Below, one piece after another: positions 36,478 to 45,366 of a stretch of DNA of 64,000 nt. Position 1 is the stretch's first letter. Each line of letters begins with the position of its first letter. Both the position numbers and the translations under genes were made by a program. Origin of the DNA: Oscillospiraceae bacterium (GTDB taxonomy: Bacteria; Bacillota; Clostridia; Oscillospirales; Oscillospiraceae); NCBI GenBank assembly GCA_902761635.1, contig CACWLG010000026.1, positions 1-64,000 of the forward strand. The letters run 5' to 3'. The notes under the pieces were generated by a model that was not told the DNA's origin, made no database searches, and saw nothing but the letters and a program-made list of their open reading frames with translations.

Positions 36478-39400
36478 TCAGAAGTCGAAGAAGGTAATCT
36501 GATTGCTGTCGGGCATTTCGCCCAGGGCGCCGAGGGCCCGGAGCTGCTCGATGTGCGCCTGGGACACCTTGGGGCAGGCGGAGGACAGCTCCTGAACGGA
36601 AATGAACTTCTGCCCGCTCTCACCGGCGCGCATGAGATCCCAGGCCGCCGTCTCGCCGAGACCGGAGATGGCAACAAAGGGCGGACGGAGCCTGCCGTCA
36701 TCCGTGAGCAGGAATTTCGTGGCGTGGGAGTGGTAAAGATCAATGGGCGCGAACGTAAAGCCGCGCATGTTCATCTCATACACCGCCTCCATCGTGACCA
36801 GCAGATCCTCCTCGTTGGCGGTGAGAGTCGGGCGCCGGTGCATCTCGTTGATCCTTCTGCGCACATCGTCCGCGCCGCCGCACATGCTGCCTGCGTCGAA
36901 GCCGCCCTTCTGACTGCGGCGGTAGAAGTAGGCCGCATAGAAGGCCAGCGGCTCATGCACCTTGAACCAGGCGATGCGGAAGGCCATCATGACATAGGCC
37001 ACCGCGTGAGCCTTCGGGAAGAGATAGGCGATCTTGCGGGCTGACTCGATGTACCACTCGGGCACGCCCTTGTCGCGCATCTGCTGCTCAGCGTCGCCGG
37101 GGAACTCTCCCGACTTTTTGACCTTGCCCTTACGCACGGCCTCCATGGTCTTGAAGGCGAGGGACGGCTCGATGCCGACGGAGATAAGGTAGAGCATGAT
37201 ATCGTCGCGGCAGCCGATGGTCTCGTTGACGGAGGCGGTGCCGTTTACGATCAGGTCGTGGATGTTGCCGGCCCACACGTCGGTGCCGTGGGAGAAGCCG
37301 GACAGGCGGATCAGGGTGTCGAACTGCTTCGGCTGGGTGTCCACCAGCATCTGGCGGGTGAAGGGAGTGCCGAACTCGGGCACGCCGATGGTGCCGGTCT
37401 TGCCGATGATGGGATCGTCGTCCGGAAGCCCCAAGGCCGCGGGCGAGGTATAGATGGACATGGTCTCGGGGTCGGAGAGGGAGATCTCCTTGGCGTCCAC
37501 ACCGGTCATGTCTTCCATCATGCGGATCATGGTGGGGTCATCGTGGCCCAGCTCGTCGAGCTTGAGAAGGTTCGACTCCATGCAGTGGTATTCAAAGTGG
37601 GTGGTGATGATGTCGGAATTGGGGTCGTCCGCCGGGTGCTGCACGGGGCAGAAGTCGGTCACATCCTTGTCCTGCGGGATGACGACGAGGCCGCCGGGGT
37701 GCTGGCCCGTGGTGCGCTTGATGCCCACGAGGCCGAGGGCCAGGCGGTTTTCCTCGGCTTTCGTTGCCTGAATGCCGCGCTCTTCCAGATACTTCTTTAC
37801 GTAGCCGTAGGCCGTCTTCTCGGCGAGGGTGCCGATGGTCCCGGCACGGAATACATGGTCCGAGCCGAAAAGCGTTTCGGTGTACTTATGGGCTTTGGCC
37901 TGGTACTCGCCCGAGAAGTTCAGGTCGATATCGGGGGTCTTCTCGTTGCCGGGATAGCCCAGGAAGGTCTCGAAGGGGATGTCAAAGCCGTCCCGCCGCA
38001 TGCGCGTGCCGCATGACGGGCAGTCCTTCTCCGGCATGTCCGCGCCGCAGCCGTAGCTGCCGTCGGTGATGAACTCCGAGTGCCGGCACTTGGGGCAGAC
38101 ATAGTGGGGCGGCAGGGAGTTTACCTCCGTGATGCCGGACATGTAGGCCACGATCGAGGAGCCGACGCTGCCTCGTGAGCCGACCAGGTAGCCGTTTTCA
38201 AGGGAGTTCTGCACCAGCTTCTGGGCGGACATGTAAATCACGTCGTACTGGTGGTCGAGGATGGTGTTGAGCTCCACATCCACGCGCTTCTGCACGATTT
38301 CGGGTGCAGGGTCGCCGTAGATGCGGTGCATCTTTTCATAGACGAGGCGCTTCAGGTCCTCGGCGGAGTTTTCGATCTTCGGGGCGAAGAGGTCCTTGGG
38401 CAGAAGCTCGATCTCCTCCACCTGATCGGCGATGGCGCGGGTGTTGGCGACGACCACCTCATAGGCCGTCTCCTTGCCGAGGTACTGAAACTCCGCCAGC
38501 ATCTCCTCCGTGTTGCGGAAGAAAATCGGGCAGTCCCGGTCGGCATCGGAGAATTTCTTCGCCGCCTGGAGGATCTTGCGGTATTGCTCGTCCTCGGCGT
38601 CGAGAAAGTGCACGTCCGAGGCGGCAATGACGGGCTTGCCCAGCTCGCGCCCCAGATTCAGGATCGTGCGGTTATAGTCCTGCAGCACGTCCGCTCCGCT
38701 GACCCTGCCGTTGTCCACCAGAAAGCCGTTGTTGCAGATGGGCTGGATCTCCAGATAGTCGTAGAGGGAGGCGATCTTTTTAAGCTCGTCGTGACTCGCG
38801 CCGGTCATGACCGCGCCGTAGAGCTCGCCCATGCCGCAGGCGGAGCCGACGAGGATGCCCTCCCGATGCTGCAGCAAAAGGCTCTTCGGGATGGTGGGCA
38901 CACGGTGGAAGTATTTCAGATAGGACTGGGAGATCATCTCGTAGAGATTCTTGAGGCCCGTCTTGTTCTTCACAAGCAGGATCATGTGGTAGGTCTTGGC
39001 CACGTCCGTGCGGCGCAGAGAATGGTAGACGTTCTCGATATCGTCCACGGTGCGGGCGCCCTGCTGTTTGAGCATCGGAAGGAATTTCCCCATCATGCGC
39101 GCCACCACCATCGCGTCGTCCGAGGCGCGGTGGTGGTTGAAGTCCGGCAGCCCCAGGTGCTTGGAGACAATGTCCAGCTTAAAGCGCTTGAGCTCGGGGC
39201 AGAGGGCCTGGCTCAGGGCCAGCGTGTCGAGGAACACCGGCTGGAAGCGCAGGCCGTTTCTGATCGCTGCCGCGGTCATGAAGCCCACGTCAAAGTGGGC
39301 GTTGTGGGCGATGATGGGCCGGTCCCCCACGAAGGCCATGAACTGCTGCATGGCCTCCTTTTCCAGCGGCGCACCCTGTACGTCGCTGTCGCGGATACCG

Positions 39401-40479
39401 GTGAGCTGGGTGATCTCTGCCGGAATATGCCGCTGGGGATCGACAAAGATATTGAAGGTGTCGAGGATCTCGCTGCCGGAAAAGAGGATGGCGCCGATCT
39501 CGGTCATGCGGTCGGTCTGGGCGTTGAGGCCGGTGGTCTCAATGTCGAAGGCCACAAACTCGGTATCCAGCGGGAGGCTCGATTTGCCGATGACGGCGCT
39601 GTTGCCGTCCATGTCGTTTAAGTAATAGGCCTCCATGCCGTAGATGATCTTGACGCCCTCCTTCTTGCCCGCCTTCCACATGTCCGGGAAGGCCTGGGCC
39701 ACGCCGTGGTCCGTGACAGCGATGGCGGGCATGCCCCAGTAGGCCGCCCTTTTCACAATGGCGGCAGGATCGGTCAGGGCGTCGAGAGTGGAAAAGCGGG
39801 TGTGCATGTGCAGCTCCACGCGCTTCTCCGGAGCGTTGTCGGGCCGGATGACCCGCTTGCCCTTCATGATGTTGCGGGGGTCAAGGACCATGTCGTCATC
39901 ATACTTGGAGTAGATGATCTCTCCCTGGACGATCAGATGGTCCCCCGCCTTCACCTCGTCGATGATGCTCTTGTCATCGTCCGAGCGGAGAAAACGGGAC
40001 ACGCGCACGGAGTTGGTGCGATCGGTCATATCAAAGCAGAGGACCGCCCCGCCGCTTTTCTGGATGGTGCGGCTGGTGACGGCCACCACATCCCCCTCCA
40101 CGGTGACGCGGCCGGACTCCAGGTTCAGTGTGTTCATGGGCACGGGCTGCTGCTTGATGGGCCTGCCCATCAGCGGCGCACCCGTGGGCTTCCCGGAGCC
40201 GGAGGAGCGGGTGTCCATCGCCGGGGCGCTGGCCTTCACGCGCGGATAGTCCGGGATGATACCGACGCCGGAGAGACCGTAGTCTGCGCGCAGGCACTCG
40301 GTCATGCGCCGGATATCCACCGGCGAGGGCATGGAGGCAAAGGTGGCCGCAATGCTCAGCGTGCGCTGGCGCAGGTCCACCTGCACGTCGGTGACGTAGG
40401 CTTTGTCCAGGCCCCCCGCCGCCGCACCGAGGCTTTCACAGCCGGGGAAGATGGTGAGAAAGGGGGTATGCTCCGTCAT
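36478..40479 (-). CDS. polC: DNA polymerase III, PolC type
   Basis: Replicative polymerase of Gram-positive bacteria with built-in proofreading, 1333 residues. In order: N-terminal region; OB domain (VTVEGDVVAVTSRTIQ); PHP domain (ELHMHTRFSTLDAL, AVTDHG) interrupted by a DEDD exonuclease (FVAFDIETTGLN, HNAHFDVGFM, HRASDDAMVVARM); a zinc site (CPKCRHSEF ... CPSCGTRM); and the palm with catalytic PDIDLNFSGEYQ. The ATG at 40477-40479 overlaps the ispG stop (ATGA). Last gene of the pyrH-to-polC cluster. No strong terminator was seen in the 260 bases downstream. Confidence 0.97.
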   Translation of the reverse strand: MTEHTPFLTIFPGCESLGAAAGGLDKAYVTDVQVDLRQRTLSIAATFASMPSPVDIRRMTECLRADYGLSGVGIIPDYPRVKASAPAMDTRSSGSGKPTGAPLMGRPIKQQPVPMNTLNLESGRVTVEGDVVAVTSRTIQKSGGAVLCFDMTDRTNSVRVSRFLRSDDDKSIIDEVKAGDHLIVQGEIIYSKYDDDMVLDPRNIMKGKRVIRPDNAPEKRVELHMHTRFSTLDALTDPAAIVKRAAYWGMPAIAVTDHGVAQAFPDMWKAGKKEGVKIIYGMEAYYLNDMDGNSAVIGKSSLPLDTEFVAFDIETTGLNAQTDRMTEIGAILFSGSEILDTFNIFVDPQRHIPAEITQLTGIRDSDVQGAPLEKEAMQQFMAFVGDRPIIAHNAHFDVGFMTAAAIRNGLRFQPVFLDTLALSQALCPELKRFKLDIVSKHLGLPDFNHHRASDDAMVVARMMGKFLPMLKQQGARTVDDIENVYHSLRRTDVAKTYHMILLVKNKTGLKNLYEMISQSYLKYFHRVPTIPKSLLLQHREGILVGSACGMGELYGAVMTGASHDELKKIASLYDYLEIQPICNNGFLVDNGRVSGADVLQDYNRTILNLGRELGKPVIAASDVHFLDAEDEQYRKILQAAKKFSDADRDCPIFFRNTEEMLAEFQYLGKETAYEVVVANTRAIADQVEEIELLPKDLFAPKIENSAEDLKRLVYEKMHRIYGDPAPEIVQKRVDVELNTILDHQYDVIYMSAQKLVQNSLENGYLVGSRGSVGSSIVAYMSGITEVNSLPPHYVCPKCRHSEFITDGSYGCGADMPEKDCPSCGTRMRRDGFDIPFETFLGYPGNEKTPDIDLNFSGEYQAKAHKYTETLFGSDHVFRAGTIGTLAEKTAYGYVKKYLEERGIQATKAEENRLALGLVGIKRTTGQHPGGLVVIPQDKDVTDFCPVQHPADDPNSDIITTHFEYHCMESNLLKLDELGHDDPTMIRMMEDMTGVDAKEISLSDPETMSIYTSPAALGLPDDDPIIGKTGTIGVPEFGTPFTRQMLVDTQPKQFDTLIRLSGFSHGTDVWAGNIHDLIVNGTASVNETIGCRDDIMLYLISVGIEPSLAFKTMEAVRKGKVKKSGEFPGDAEQQMRDKGVPEWYIESARKIAYLFPKAHAVAYVMMAFRIAWFKVHEPLAFYAAYFYRRSQKGGFDAGSMCGGADDVRRRINEMHRRPTLTANEEDLLVTMEAVYEMNMRGFTFAPIDLYHSHATKFLLTDDGRLRPPFVAISGLGETAAWDLMRAGESGQKFISVQELSSACPKVSQAHIEQLRALGALGEMPDSNQITFFDF

Positions 40480-41540
40480 GCCTGCTCTCCGTCGTTTTCG
40501 ATGAGATCCAAAAGCCGCGGGCACAGCTCCTCATAAGGGTAAGTGCCGACCACCACGCCCTTTTTAAAGAGCAGGCCGCGCCCCTTGCCGCCCGCGATGC
40601 CGTAGTCGGCCTCCCGCGCCTCGCCGGGCCCGTTCACCACGCAGCCCATCACGGCCACGGTGATGTCCCGCTTCATGCCGCGCAGCTTCTCCTCCACCTC
40701 GGAGGCGAGGGAGATGAGGTCGATCTCGGTCCTGCCGCAGGTGGGACAGGAGACAAACTTTACCCCGCCGGGCCGCAGTCCCGCGGCCTTCAGGATCGCA
40801 ATGCCGACCGAGACTTCCCGCACCGGATCTGCGGTGAGCGACACGCGGATCGTGTCGCCGATGCCCTCGCTGAGAAGGGTGCCGATGCCGACAGCGGACT
40901 GGATGGTGCCGTTCCACTCGGTGCCCGTCTCGGTCACGCCGAGGTGCAGGGGATAATCGAAGGTCTCGGCTGCGAGGCGATAGCTCTGGATGGTGAGCGG
41001 GACGGAGGAGGTTTTCAGCGACAGGCAGATATCGTCAAAGCCGTATTTGTTCAGAAGCTCCACGTGGCCCTGCGCGCTCTCGACCATGGCCTCGGGGCAG
41101 GGATGACCGTACTTTTCGAGCAGCCGCTTTTCCAGCGAGCCCGCGTTGACGCCGATGCGGATGGGGATGTGCCGCGCCCTGCAAACCTCTGCCACAGCCT
41201 TCACATTCTCCTCGGCCCCGATGTTGCCGGGGTTGATGCGGATCTTGTCGATGCCCCGCGCCGCCGCCTCAAGAGCAAGGCGGTAGTCGAAGTGAATGTC
41301 CGCAACGAGGGGGACGGAGACCTGCTCCTTGATCGAAGAGACGGCCTTTGCCGCCTCCATGTCGGGGATCGCAAGGCGCACGATGTCGGCCCCCGCCGCC
41401 TGCATGGCGCGGATCTGCTTTACCGTGGCATCCACATCCCAGGTATGGGTGTTGCACATGGTCTGCACACTCACCGGCGCGCCGCCGCCAAGGACGAGTG
41501 AACCGACGGTGATCTGTTTCGTCTGCGTTCTGTCTTTCAT
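40476..41540 (-). CDS. ispG: 4-hydroxy-3-methylbut-2-enyl diphosphate synthase (flavodoxin)
   Basis: Iron-sulfur enzyme of the MEP isoprenoid pathway, 354 residues. TIM-barrel N-half (ITVGSLVLGGGAPVSVQTMCNT, ADIHFDYRLALEA). The C-terminal cluster cysteines are in SCPTCGR and VMGCVVNGPGEA. The ATG at 41538-41540 (SD GGAGG) gives the family N-terminus; the longer open frame upstream is MITE sequence. Confidence 0.96.
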   Translation of the reverse strand: MKDRTQTKQITVGSLVLGGGAPVSVQTMCNTHTWDVDATVKQIRAMQAAGADIVRLAIPDMEAAKAVSSIKEQVSVPLVADIHFDYRLALEAAARGIDKIRINPGNIGAEENVKAVAEVCRARHIPIRIGVNAGSLEKRLLEKYGHPCPEAMVESAQGHVELLNKYGFDDICLSLKTSSVPLTIQSYRLAAETFDYPLHLGVTETGTEWNGTIQSAVGIGTLLSEGIGDTIRVSLTADPVREVSVGIAILKAAGLRPGGVKFVSCPTCGRTEIDLISLASEVEEKLRGMKRDITVAVMGCVVNGPGEAREADYGIAGGKGRGLLFKKGVVVGTYPYEELCPRLLDLIENDGEQA

Positions 41541-41563
41541 ATCAGAACCTCCGAGATAGTTTG

Positions 41564-41722
41564 GGCAATACCGCATAATTCGGCAAGAGCAGCTTCTGAG
41601 AAAATTTGGGCTCTGATAAAGGCACCTTTTCACAGATGTACTCTGTGTACCTCAAGAAAAAGGCTCGAAATCAGGGTAAAAATTTTCCGGGAGATGCCGC
41701 AGACGGATTGTGCGGTTCTGTC
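41564..41722 (+). repeat. MITE-like element copy 4
   Basis: 159 bp, forward orientation. It begins GGCAATACCGCATAATTCGGC. The right end is degenerate (GCGGTTCTGTC instead of GCGGTGTTGCC). It includes the full centre (CCTCAAGAAAAAGGCTCGAAATCAGGGTAAAAATTTTCC). It lies between rseP and ispG on their transcript. Confidence 0.85.
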
Positions 41723-41729
41723 TTTGGAG

Positions 41730-42791
41730 TTATTTCGTAAAGATCCTCCAGATATCGTGGAACATGATAAAGGCCATCAGGGCCAGCAGGAGCACCATGC
41801 CCGCCGCGTGGATGTAGCCCTCATACTTGGGGTCGAGCTTTTTGCCCGTCACACTCTCGATGACCCAGGTCACCAGCAGCAGAAAGACCCTGCCGCCGTC
41901 CAGCGCCGGGAGCGGGAGCATGTTCATGATCGCAAGGTTCACCGCGATGAAGGCGGTCATGTAGAAGATGTTGTAGAGAGCGTCGCCCGTGGTCTCGGCA
42001 GCCTCACCGGTCTCGGCCATAAGATCCACAATGCCCACCGGGCCGCTCAGCTCCTCGACCTTGACCCTGCCGTGGACGAGCTCATCCAGGCCGAGCTTTA
42101 CCCAGCGGCCGAACTCCATGCAGGTGTTCCACGCGTTTTTCAGCACCGTGCTGGGCGTGGCCTCCTCGTAGCCGAAGTAGAAGCCATACATCTTCTGGGT
42201 CTGTCCCTCATATTCGACCGGGACCAGCTTGAACTTTTCAAGCGTGACCTTCTTTCCGCCGCGCAGCAGCACCAGGTCGTGGGTCCCGTCCCCCTGGGCG
42301 AGAAAGTCTGTCACGTCCATCTGCATGTAAATGCGCTTGCCGTCGATCTTGTAAAACTCGTCGCCCTTGTGCAGACCCTCCTCGCTTGCGTAGGGGCAGC
42401 CCGGCATGAAATCCACAAGCTGCGCCGTGCGGAAGCCGTAGGCGGTGGAGTACAGACAGATCACGATCACAAGGCCCAGCAGAAAGTTCATGAAGGCGCC
42501 TGCACACAGAATCAGGATACGCTTCCAGTGGGGCTGGTTGGTGAAGGCCCGGGGGTCGTTGGAGCTCTCATCCTCCCCGGCCATGGCGCAGTAGCCGCCA
42601 AAGGGCACGATGCGCAGAGAATAGAGGGTCTCCTTCCCCTGCTTCTGGAAAATCGCGGGGCCCATGCCCAGCGAAAATTCCAGCACCTTCACGCCGCAGG
42701 CCTTGGCCACGGCGAAATGGCCGAACTCATGGATGCCCACAAGCAGGCCAAATAATAAAATCGCTAAAATGGCATAGAGTGCTGAGGTCAT
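41730..42791 (-). CDS. rseP: site-2 intramembrane metalloprotease RseP
   Basis: Membrane zinc protease cleaving TM segments of anti-sigma factors and signal-peptide remnants, 353 residues. HEFGH zinc motif in the first TM (GIHEFGHFAVAK), GGYCAMAGE, a PDZ domain (about 110-190), and NMLPLPALDGGR near the C-terminus, the second zinc-ligand motif. SD AAGGAG. It is bracketed by two MITE copies in opposite orientation. Confidence 0.95.
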   Translation of the reverse strand: MTSALYAILAILLFGLLVGIHEFGHFAVAKACGVKVLEFSLGMGPAIFQKQGKETLYSLRIVPFGGYCAMAGEDESSNDPRAFTNQPHWKRILILCAGAFMNFLLGLVIVICLYSTAYGFRTAQLVDFMPGCPYASEEGLHKGDEFYKIDGKRIYMQMDVTDFLAQGDGTHDLVLLRGGKKVTLEKFKLVPVEYEGQTQKMYGFYFGYEEATPSTVLKNAWNTCMEFGRWVKLGLDELVHGRVKVEELSGPVGIVDLMAETGEAAETTGDALYNIFYMTAFIAVNLAIMNMLPLPALDGGRVFLLLVTWVIESVTGKKLDPKYEGYIHAAGMVLLLALMAFIMFHDIWRIFTK

Positions 42792-42830
42792 GAATAAGTC
42801 TCCTTAATCGAGTGTGGAGTTAGGAGTTAA

Positions 42831-42988
42831 GGCAACACCGCACAATCCGCCTTCGGCATCTCCTGGAAAATTTGTGCCCTGATTTCGTCACTTTTTCTTG
42901 AGGTACACAATACGATTCGCTTCGCAGTGCCTTTATCAGAACCCAAATTTTCTCAGGATCTGCTCTTGCCGAATTATGCGGTATTGCC
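42831..42988 (-). repeat. MITE-like element copy 5
   Basis: 158 bp, reverse orientation, GGCAACACCGCACAATCCGCC to GAATTATGCGGTATTGCC. It abuts the dxr stop codon exactly. Its interior differs from copy 2 mainly around ACAATACGATTCGCTTCGCAGTGCC. Confidence 0.88.
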
Positions 42989-44131
42989 TTAAAAGTTTTC
43001 CCTCACGTACGCCCGCGCGGCCTCGTCAGCCGCCAGAACCGCGTCCAGATCCGGACAGGGGAGGGCGCCCAGCTTTTCGACGGCGCCTGCCGCGGCGTCG
43101 TAGATGCGGTTATAGCCCAGCTCCCGCCGCAGGAACCTGTGGACGGCCACCTCGTTTGCCGCCGACATGACGCAGGCCGCGGCGCCGCCCCGTCTCGCGC
43201 AGTCCATGGCGAGCCTGAGGCAGGGGGTCTTCTCATAGTCCGGGGCCTCAAACGTGAGATCACGAAGCTTGTAAAAGTCCAGATGCTCGAACATCGAGGG
43301 GCAGCGCTCCGGATAGGTCAGGGCAAGCTGGATGGGAAGGCCCATGTCCGGCACGCCGAGCTGGGCGATCACGGTCCCGTCGCAGAGCTCCACCATCGAG
43401 TGAATGACGCTCTGGGGGTGGATGACTACGGTGATATCGTCGGGCGTCACGGCGAACAGGTGCATGGCCTCGATAAACTCCAGACCCTTGTTCATCATGG
43501 TGGCGCTGTCCACGGAGATCTTCGCCCCCATGCTCCAGTTGGGGTGAGCGACCGCCTGCTCGGGGGTCACGTCCTCCAGCTCCGCGCGTGCTTTTCCACG
43601 GAAGGGGCCGCCGGAGCCCGTGAGCAGGATCTTGTGCAGCTCACCCGGCTTCCTGCCCATGAGGCACTGGAAGATGGCCGAGTGCTCCGAGTCCACGGGC
43701 ACGATCTCCGCACCCTTCTCTTTGGCCCTGCGCATCACGATCTCGCCTGCGCAGACCAGAGTCTCCTTGTTGGCAAGGGCGATGCGCTTTCTCTCGTCGA
43801 TGGCGGCGAGGGTGGGGCGCAGCCCGATCGCGCCGGAGACCGCCGTCACCACACAGTCGGCCTGATGCAGCGTCGCGGCCTCCATCAGGCCCCCGATGCC
43901 GCTGCCGACGCGGATCGAGGTATCAGCCACGGCGATTTTGAACTGCTTTGCCGCCGCTTCATCGTATACGGCAACAAAGTCCGGCTGAAACTGCCGGGCC
44001 TGCTGCTCCAAAAGGTCGATCTTCCGCTGGGCGGTCAGGGCTGCGACACGCAGGCCCAGGTGCTCCGCCGCGGCGAGGGTCTGCCGCCCGATGGAGCCCG
44101 TGCTGCCCAGCACGGAAAGGACGTTTACCAT
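42989..44131 (-). CDS. dxr: 1-deoxy-D-xylulose-5-phosphate reductoisomerase
   Basis: Second enzyme of the MEP pathway, 380 residues. NADPH-binding LGSTGSIGRQTL, LANKETLVCAGEIV, PVDSEHSAIFQCL and LTGSGGPFR are family motifs. SD GAAGGTG. It is followed on the transcript by rseP and ispG, with MITE copies in both gaps. Confidence 0.97.
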   Translation of the reverse strand: MVNVLSVLGSTGSIGRQTLAAAEHLGLRVAALTAQRKIDLLEQQARQFQPDFVAVYDEAAAKQFKIAVADTSIRVGSGIGGLMEAATLHQADCVVTAVSGAIGLRPTLAAIDERKRIALANKETLVCAGEIVMRRAKEKGAEIVPVDSEHSAIFQCLMGRKPGELHKILLTGSGGPFRGKARAELEDVTPEQAVAHPNWSMGAKISVDSATMMNKGLEFIEAMHLFAVTPDDITVVIHPQSVIHSMVELCDGTVIAQLGVPDMGLPIQLALTYPERCPSMFEHLDFYKLRDLTFEAPDYEKTPCLRLAMDCARRGGAAACVMSAANEVAVHRFLRRELGYNRIYDAAAGAVEKLGALPCPDLDAVLAADEAARAYVRENF

Positions 44132-44147
44132 GGTGAGTACACCTTCT

Positions 44148-45356
44148 TTATGTTTCTATAATGTACGCAGGGGAATCGGATTCTATGAGCGCGGGGCGGC
44201 TTTTCGCAAAGCGCGGGCCCTCCTCGCCGATTTCACCGGTAGCGGTAAAGCCGCATTTTTCCAGCACTCTCTGCGAGGCGGTGTTTCCGGGGGCCGTTTC
44301 CGCCGTCACCGCCCGCAGCGCCGGGTTCCGAAAGGCCCAGGCCACGGCGGCGCTCACCGCCTCGGTCGCGTAGCCCCGGCCTTGATACGTGTCCAAAATA
44401 CCGTAGCCGATTTCCGCCGTATCATCCGGCGCAAGACCCTTGAAGCACAGGTCGCCCACAGGCGTCCCGTCCTTCCGTTCGATCCGCCACATGGCGTACC
44501 AGGCCCATTGATCGGGATGCTGCAGGCAGCCTTCCAGCATCTGCGAATAGGCAGCCCTCAGCCCCTCATCCTCCTCGGCGGCGATCACGGCTTCCATCTC
44601 TTCCCGCGCCGCGGGATACAGTCTTAAGCGTTCTGTCTCTGTCATGCCTGCCTCCGGGGATGTTCGGCCTGTCGGCGCTTTCCGCCGCAGTGTTTTGAGA
44701 TACGCCTTCTGCGCCTCGCTGACGCGGCGGCTCTCGACCGCCTTCTGAATGGCCTTGTTGTGGGTCCGGGGCTCGAGGCGCCCCTGCTCGATATAGGGCA
44801 GCGCAGCCTCGTACTGCTTGGCGAGGGCTGTGGCAAAATACCAGGCCTGCATCATGCTGAGATAGTATTCCTCTGCCCGGACTGCGGCGACCCGGGCCAG
44901 GTATTCAGGGCGGAAATCCGCGTCCAGAAAATGGTTCATCAGCATGCGGATCGCAAAGCGCTTTGTATAGAGACGCTCGCTGTCCAGCCAGCGCTGAACG
45001 TCCCCGATCAGCCGCGCATGATCCCTTCCCAGACACGCGGGGCCGATGCTGTCACAGGTGGCCCAGTTGTCGATAAAGGGCAGAAAGGCGTCCAGCGCGG
45101 CGACGCATTGGCCGTAATCCCGGACGCGCTCAATCAGAAAGCCGTGCAGATGGTTTTCCTCCAAATAGGTATGCGGCAGCGTCTGGAGAAACGCTGCGGC
45201 CTCCGCCGAGCCGGAGAGCTCCTTTGCAAGCTTTCGCAGCGCCGGCGCGCGCACGCCGATGATGTTCTCACGCGGCACGTTCGGCACAAGCTTCGCGGTA
45301 AAATCGCCGTAAGCCTCGTCCCGCAGGGTGAAGAGCCGGTCACGGACGTTCATCAT
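44148..45356 (-). CDS. AlkD-like DNA alkylation repair protein fused in frame to a GNAT acetyltransferase
   Basis: 402 residues. Residues 1 to about 225 match the HEAT-repeat DNA alkylation repair family (NIIGVRAPALRKLAKEL, FIDNWATCDSI, YYLSMMQAWYFATALAKQY, THNKAIQKAVESRR). From the internal ATG at 44643-44645 (MTETERLRLYPAAREEME) a GNAT domain follows, with acetyl-CoA loop YQGRGYATEAV and NTASQRVLEKCGF. That internal ATG has its own GGAGG SD five bases upstream. GNAT alone may therefore be made, and the AlkD gene may simply have lost its stop. The start ATG ATG at 45351-45356 lies 11 bases after uppS with no good SD. It occupies the slot that cdsA normally fills. Confidence 0.8.
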   Translation of the reverse strand: MMNVRDRLFTLRDEAYGDFTAKLVPNVPRENIIGVRAPALRKLAKELSGSAEAAAFLQTLPHTYLEENHLHGFLIERVRDYGQCVAALDAFLPFIDNWATCDSIGPACLGRDHARLIGDVQRWLDSERLYTKRFAIRMLMNHFLDADFRPEYLARVAAVRAEEYYLSMMQAWYFATALAKQYEAALPYIEQGRLEPRTHNKAIQKAVESRRVSEAQKAYLKTLRRKAPTGRTSPEAGMTETERLRLYPAAREEMEAVIAAEEDEGLRAAYSQMLEGCLQHPDQWAWYAMWRIERKDGTPVGDLCFKGLAPDDTAEIGYGILDTYQGRGYATEAVSAAVAWAFRNPALRAVTAETAPGNTASQRVLEKCGFTATGEIGEEGPRFAKSRPALIESDSPAYIIET

Positions 45357-45366
45357 GGCGCCGCAC

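Noticed and set aside
41541..41633. N-terminal extension of IspG
   Set aside because: Encoded by the MITE copy; the proper ATG has its own SD.
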